A stretch of DNA of 38,421 nucleotides from Bryobacterales bacterium (lineage in GTDB: Bacteria > Acidobacteriota > Terriglobia > Bryobacterales > UBA6623), in NCBI GenBank assembly GCA_028819235.1, contig JAPPMC010000076.1:1-38421 (forward strand). Reading direction: 5' to 3'. Of this stretch, positions 35,697 to 38,421 are shown piece by piece. Below the pieces are notes generated by a model. The model ran no database searches. It worked only from the letters and a program-made list of their open reading frames with translations, and was not told the DNA's origin. Each line of letters opens with the position of its first letter. Position 1 is the stretch's first letter. A program made the position numbers and the translations under genes.

Positions 35697-38114
35697 ATGC
35701 GAGGAATTGTGCGCTCGGCAGTCGCCTTGATGGCCGCGCTGGTCCTAGTCGTCGCGGTGGGGTATGTGTGGCTGCGAGGATCGCTGCCGGACCCGAACGG
35801 CACCGTGGGCGCCGAGGGGATCGCGGCGCCGGTCGAGATCACACGCGACCGGCACGGCGTTCCCCATGTTGTCGCGCAGTCCCGAGACGACGCGCTCTTC
35901 GGCCTTGGGTACGTGCACGCCGAGGATCGCCTATGGCAAATGGAGGTCCATCGGCGCATCGGGGCGGGGCGTGCCTCGGAGGTGATGGGCAGGGGCACGC
36001 TGCCGCTGGACCGGATGATGCGCGTGCTCGGGCTTTATCGCTCTGCCCAGCGAAACTTCGCCAATCTCGACCCGAAGACCCGCCGCGTACTGCAATCCTA
36101 CTCGGCTGGAGTTAATGCGTTCATCGCTAGCCGCGATTTCCTGCAGCGCCCGCTGCCACCCGAGTTCATCATGCTAGGGATCGAGCCAGAACCGTGGACG
36201 CCGGAGGATTCGCTCTTGTTGGGCAAGACGATGGCATTCGATTTGAGCGTCAACATGCGAGAGGAGCTTCTCCGCGCGCACCTGGCGCAGATTCTGGACC
36301 CGCAGCAGCTCGCAGACATCTACCCCGCCTATCCTCACCCTGACTCGCACCAACTCAGCGCGCTGAGCGATCTCTACGCATCGATTCCGTGGGGTGCGGC
36401 GTGGCGCGCGCTCGCACGGAGGACCGACCGGGAAAACGGTTCGAACAACTGGGTCGTTTCGGGCGGGAAGTCGGTGACCGGCAAACCCATTCTCGCCAAC
36501 GACCCCCATCTCAGACTGTCGGCACCGTCCGTCTGGTATCTCGCCCACTTGAAGGCCCCTGGATTGAACGTCATCGGCGCGACCATGCCGGCTGTCCCTA
36601 CCGTGGTCCTTGGCCGCAACGACCGCGTGGCATGGGGCTTCACGAACACCTTCGGCGATGTCCAGGACGTGTTCATCGAGCGCCTGGTCGGCGGCGACCC
36701 GAGCCGCTACTTGAGCCCGGATGGTCCCAGACCGTTCGAGGTCCGAGATGAGGTCATCAAGGTCAAGGGGGAACAACCCGTTCGCCTGGAGGTCCGCGAG
36801 ACGCGCCATGGCCCGGTTATTTCGGACCTGATGCAGGAACAGCACCGGATGCACCTTGGCGACCTTGTGTTGTCGTTGGCGTGGACCGCGCTCGACGACA
36901 AGGACGTGACACTCCGTGCCCTGCTCGGCATGCAGGAAGCGCGCGACTGGCGCGAATTCGACGCAGCCCTGCGCGACTATGCCGGGCCGCAGCAAAACGT
37001 GGTGTACGCGGACGTCGACGGAAACTTCGGCCTGATCGTACCTGCCTGGATCCCCAGGCGCGATCCCCGCAACAGCCTCCAAGGCGTGCTTCCGGCCCCC
37101 GGTTGGGACGCGCTCTACGATTGGCAGGGATATGTGCCGTTCGAAGAGTTGCCGCGACGGCTGAATCCTCCCGAGGGCTTCGTCGCGACCGCGAACGATC
37201 CGATTGTCGGCAGTGACTACCACCACCACATCACCTTTGACTGGGAGGAAACCTATCGAATCCGTCGGATTAGGGATTTGGTGTCGGCTGACACCGCGCA
37301 TTCGACGGAAAGTTCCCGGACCGTCCAAGGCGACGGGGTGTCGACCATGGCACGGGATTTCCTGAGGTTCCTTGCCAATACCGAACCGCTGAGCGACGAA
37401 AGCGGTCGGGCGGTTGCGTTACTGTCCAAGTGGGACGGCGAAATGGAGGCCAACCGTCCCGAACCCTTGATTTTCTCCTACTGGTACAGCCAGCTTGAGT
37501 CGCAGATCTATGCCGATGAGCTCGGCGCCCTGTTCAGGGAGGCGTGGCGCTACCGGCCGCAGTTCATCTGGAATGTCCTGACCGAGCGTCAGGAGTGGTG
37601 CGACAACATCAAGACCGCGACAGTCGAGGATTGCGATCAGATTGTCGCGAGCGCTCTCGAGAGGACGGTGACCGACCTAGCTGAGGAGTACGGGAAGGAC
37701 ATGTCCAAGTGGCGTTGGGGTGACGCTCACTACGCGCACATGAGACACCTGCCGTTTACGCTCGTCCCCATGCTCAACGAATTCTTCGACATTCGTTTTC
37801 CGGCCAGCGGCGGCCCGTTTACCGTGAACCGCGGCAAGTACGATATCTCAGACAAGCAAGCTCCCTTCGTACAGACTCATGGCGGCACATTTCGCGCCAT
37901 CTACGACTTGAGCGATCTGGACCGGTCTCTTTACATCCTGGTTCCGGGGCAATCCGGCAATCCACTGTCGCCCGACTACGACAGCTTCGTTCGGTCGTGG
38001 CGGGATATTGAGTACATCCCGATGACGACCGACAGCCGGGAGTACGCCGCTGGTGCGCGCGGCACGATAGTGCTGGATCCGGCGCCACACGGTCGCGGTG
38101 ACAGAGCGCGATAG
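35697..38114 (+). CDS. Penicillin acylase family amidase (Ntn hydrolase)
   Basis: This 805-residue proenzyme belongs to the penicillin/acyl-homoserine-lactone acylase family, which hydrolyses amide-linked acyl groups in the periplasm. An N-terminal hydrophobic segment (VALMAALVLVVAVGYVWL) is a signal or anchor. The alpha part contains HGVPHVVAQSRDDALFGLGY and VHAEDRLWQME. Autocleavage is expected before Ser249 in ENGSNNWVVSGG, the catalytic nucleophile. Downstream PILANDPHLRLSAPSVWYLAHL is typical of the beta chain. Length matches the family. ATG 35697 is chosen because the GGAGG motif abuts the earlier ATG (35685) too closely for it to be used. The substrate could be AHL signals, N-acyl amino acids or beta-lactams; the sequence does not decide. 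Confidence 0.9.
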   Translation: MRGIVRSAVALMAALVLVVAVGYVWLRGSLPDPNGTVGAEGIAAPVEITRDRHGVPHVVAQSRDDALFGLGYVHAEDRLWQMEVHRRIGAGRASEVMGRGTLPLDRMMRVLGLYRSAQRNFANLDPKTRRVLQSYSAGVNAFIASRDFLQRPLPPEFIMLGIEPEPWTPEDSLLLGKTMAFDLSVNMREELLRAHLAQILDPQQLADIYPAYPHPDSHQLSALSDLYASIPWGAAWRALARRTDRENGSNNWVVSGGKSVTGKPILANDPHLRLSAPSVWYLAHLKAPGLNVIGATMPAVPTVVLGRNDRVAWGFTNTFGDVQDVFIERLVGGDPSRYLSPDGPRPFEVRDEVIKVKGEQPVRLEVRETRHGPVISDLMQEQHRMHLGDLVLSLAWTALDDKDVTLRALLGMQEARDWREFDAALRDYAGPQQNVVYADVDGNFGLIVPAWIPRRDPRNSLQGVLPAPGWDALYDWQGYVPFEELPRRLNPPEGFVATANDPIVGSDYHHHITFDWEETYRIRRIRDLVSADTAHSTESSRTVQGDGVSTMARDFLRFLANTEPLSDESGRAVALLSKWDGEMEANRPEPLIFSYWYSQLESQIYADELGALFREAWRYRPQFIWNVLTERQEWCDNIKTATVEDCDQIVASALERTVTDLAEEYGKDMSKWRWGDAHYAHMRHLPFTLVPMLNEFFDIRFPASGGPFTVNRGKYDISDKQAPFVQTHGGTFRAIYDLSDLDRSLYILVPGQSGNPLSPDYDSFVRSWRDIEYIPMTTDSREYAAGARGTIVLDPAPHGRGDRAR

Positions 38115-38189
38115 GAATCCGTTCCCCCCAGCGCCTCGCGCGGGGATCCACGCTGCAAGATCTCGAGACTTGGCCGTCGAATTCCGACG
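38115..38189. other. Intergenic after the acylase gene
   Basis: No gene or convincing terminator is seen between the acylase stop and the transposase relic. Confidence 0.4.
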
Positions 38190-38421
38190 CGACGTTCAAC
38201 ACCATGTGCGCGATCGCCCGGCGCACCGAATCGTCACTGCACGCTCTGCGCATGCCTAAGCAGGCGCGGGTTGACCGGTTCATAGCGCGGCAGGTTGATG
38301 TGCATTCTGGGCCTGGCTCCGCTCAGGGTGGTCAGCAGCAGGGTCCCCAACACATCGCGCACCCGGGGCCTGCCCGTGCCACAGATCTTGGGGGTTGACA
38401 GGATGAGGTCCCTTGTGGCAT
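38190..38421 (-). pseudogene. Transposase N-terminal remnant, frameshifted, at the right edge
   Basis: Reading inward from the window edge, the minus strand gives LILSTPKICGTGRPRVRDVL then GTLLLTTLSGA and INLPRYEPVNPRLL, in one frame. It continues in another frame as GMRRACSDDSVRRAIAHM. This is the N-terminal region of a DDE transposase group whose members read GTGRPRVxDVLGT...LLGMxxxVSEDSVRRAL. A one-base insertion in CTTAGGC (about 38259-38265) explains the shift, and homology fades before 38190. The gene enters from outside the window. IS family not assigned. Confidence 0.65.

Noticed and set aside
1..38421. CRISPR arrays, tRNA and rRNA genes
   Set aside because: No regularly spaced repeat series and no tRNA or rRNA core motifs were noticed. 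A tRNAscan-SE run would be decisive for tRNAs.

Overview
The window is 38.4 kb of mostly GC-rich bacterial chromosome (about 65-68% GC in lines counted by eye) with several AT-richer stretches. Gene content suggests an Acidobacteriota-like bacterium: a very large Oar-type TonB-dependent receptor with an N-terminal carboxypeptidase-regulatory domain, the remains of a second one, an ASPIC/UnbV FG-GAP protein, a formylglycine sulfatase, a UPF0182 membrane protein and the dnaX-ybaB-recR cluster preceded by the SRP RNA. The phylum call is an inference from gene families; no rRNA or tRNA gene was recognised.

Layout. 1-7.3 kb: a SWIM-SNF2 helicase and a 1076-residue Oar-like receptor, both minus strand and of lower GC than the core genes. 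7.3-8.9 kb: decayed mobile DNA, namely a transposase C-terminal remnant with a frameshift and a RIT-type tyrosine recombinase carrying two compensating frameshifts that remove its first catalytic block. 9.2-23.2 kb: core genes, namely prephenate dehydratase, SMC, a TolB-like lipoprotein, UPF0182, a sulfatase plus haloalkane dehalogenase pair, then recR, ybaB, dnaX and the small SRP RNA (ffs). 23.5-27.3 kb: an AT-richer three-gene cassette with touching or overlapping genes: a DUF262 (GmrSD/ParB-like) protein with an extra N-terminal domain, a DUF3696-type AAA ATPase, and an unrecognised 314-residue protein with a conserved-looking C-terminal block. This is the best candidate for an undescribed system, most likely anti-phage defence. 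27.3-29.6 kb: a lone ABC ATPase and a Tat-exported enolase-superfamily protein. 29.8-31.7 kb: a wrecked Oar-like receptor gene, interrupted by a 204-bp transposable element with 10-bp terminal inverted repeats and 8-bp target duplications that carries the C-terminal tail of a TnpB nuclease. 31.8-38.1 kb: an ASPIC/UnbV protein, a small membrane protein, an orphan and apparently truncated McrC-like nuclease, and a penicillin-acylase-family Ntn hydrolase. A frameshifted transposase fragment runs off the right edge.

How it fits together: the informational genes (ffs, dnaX, ybaB, recR, smc) form a conserved core. Between them lie insertions of exported catabolic and surface proteins and of defence or mobile genes, many broken. 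All functional calls rest on sequence motifs read by eye; no database search was run.
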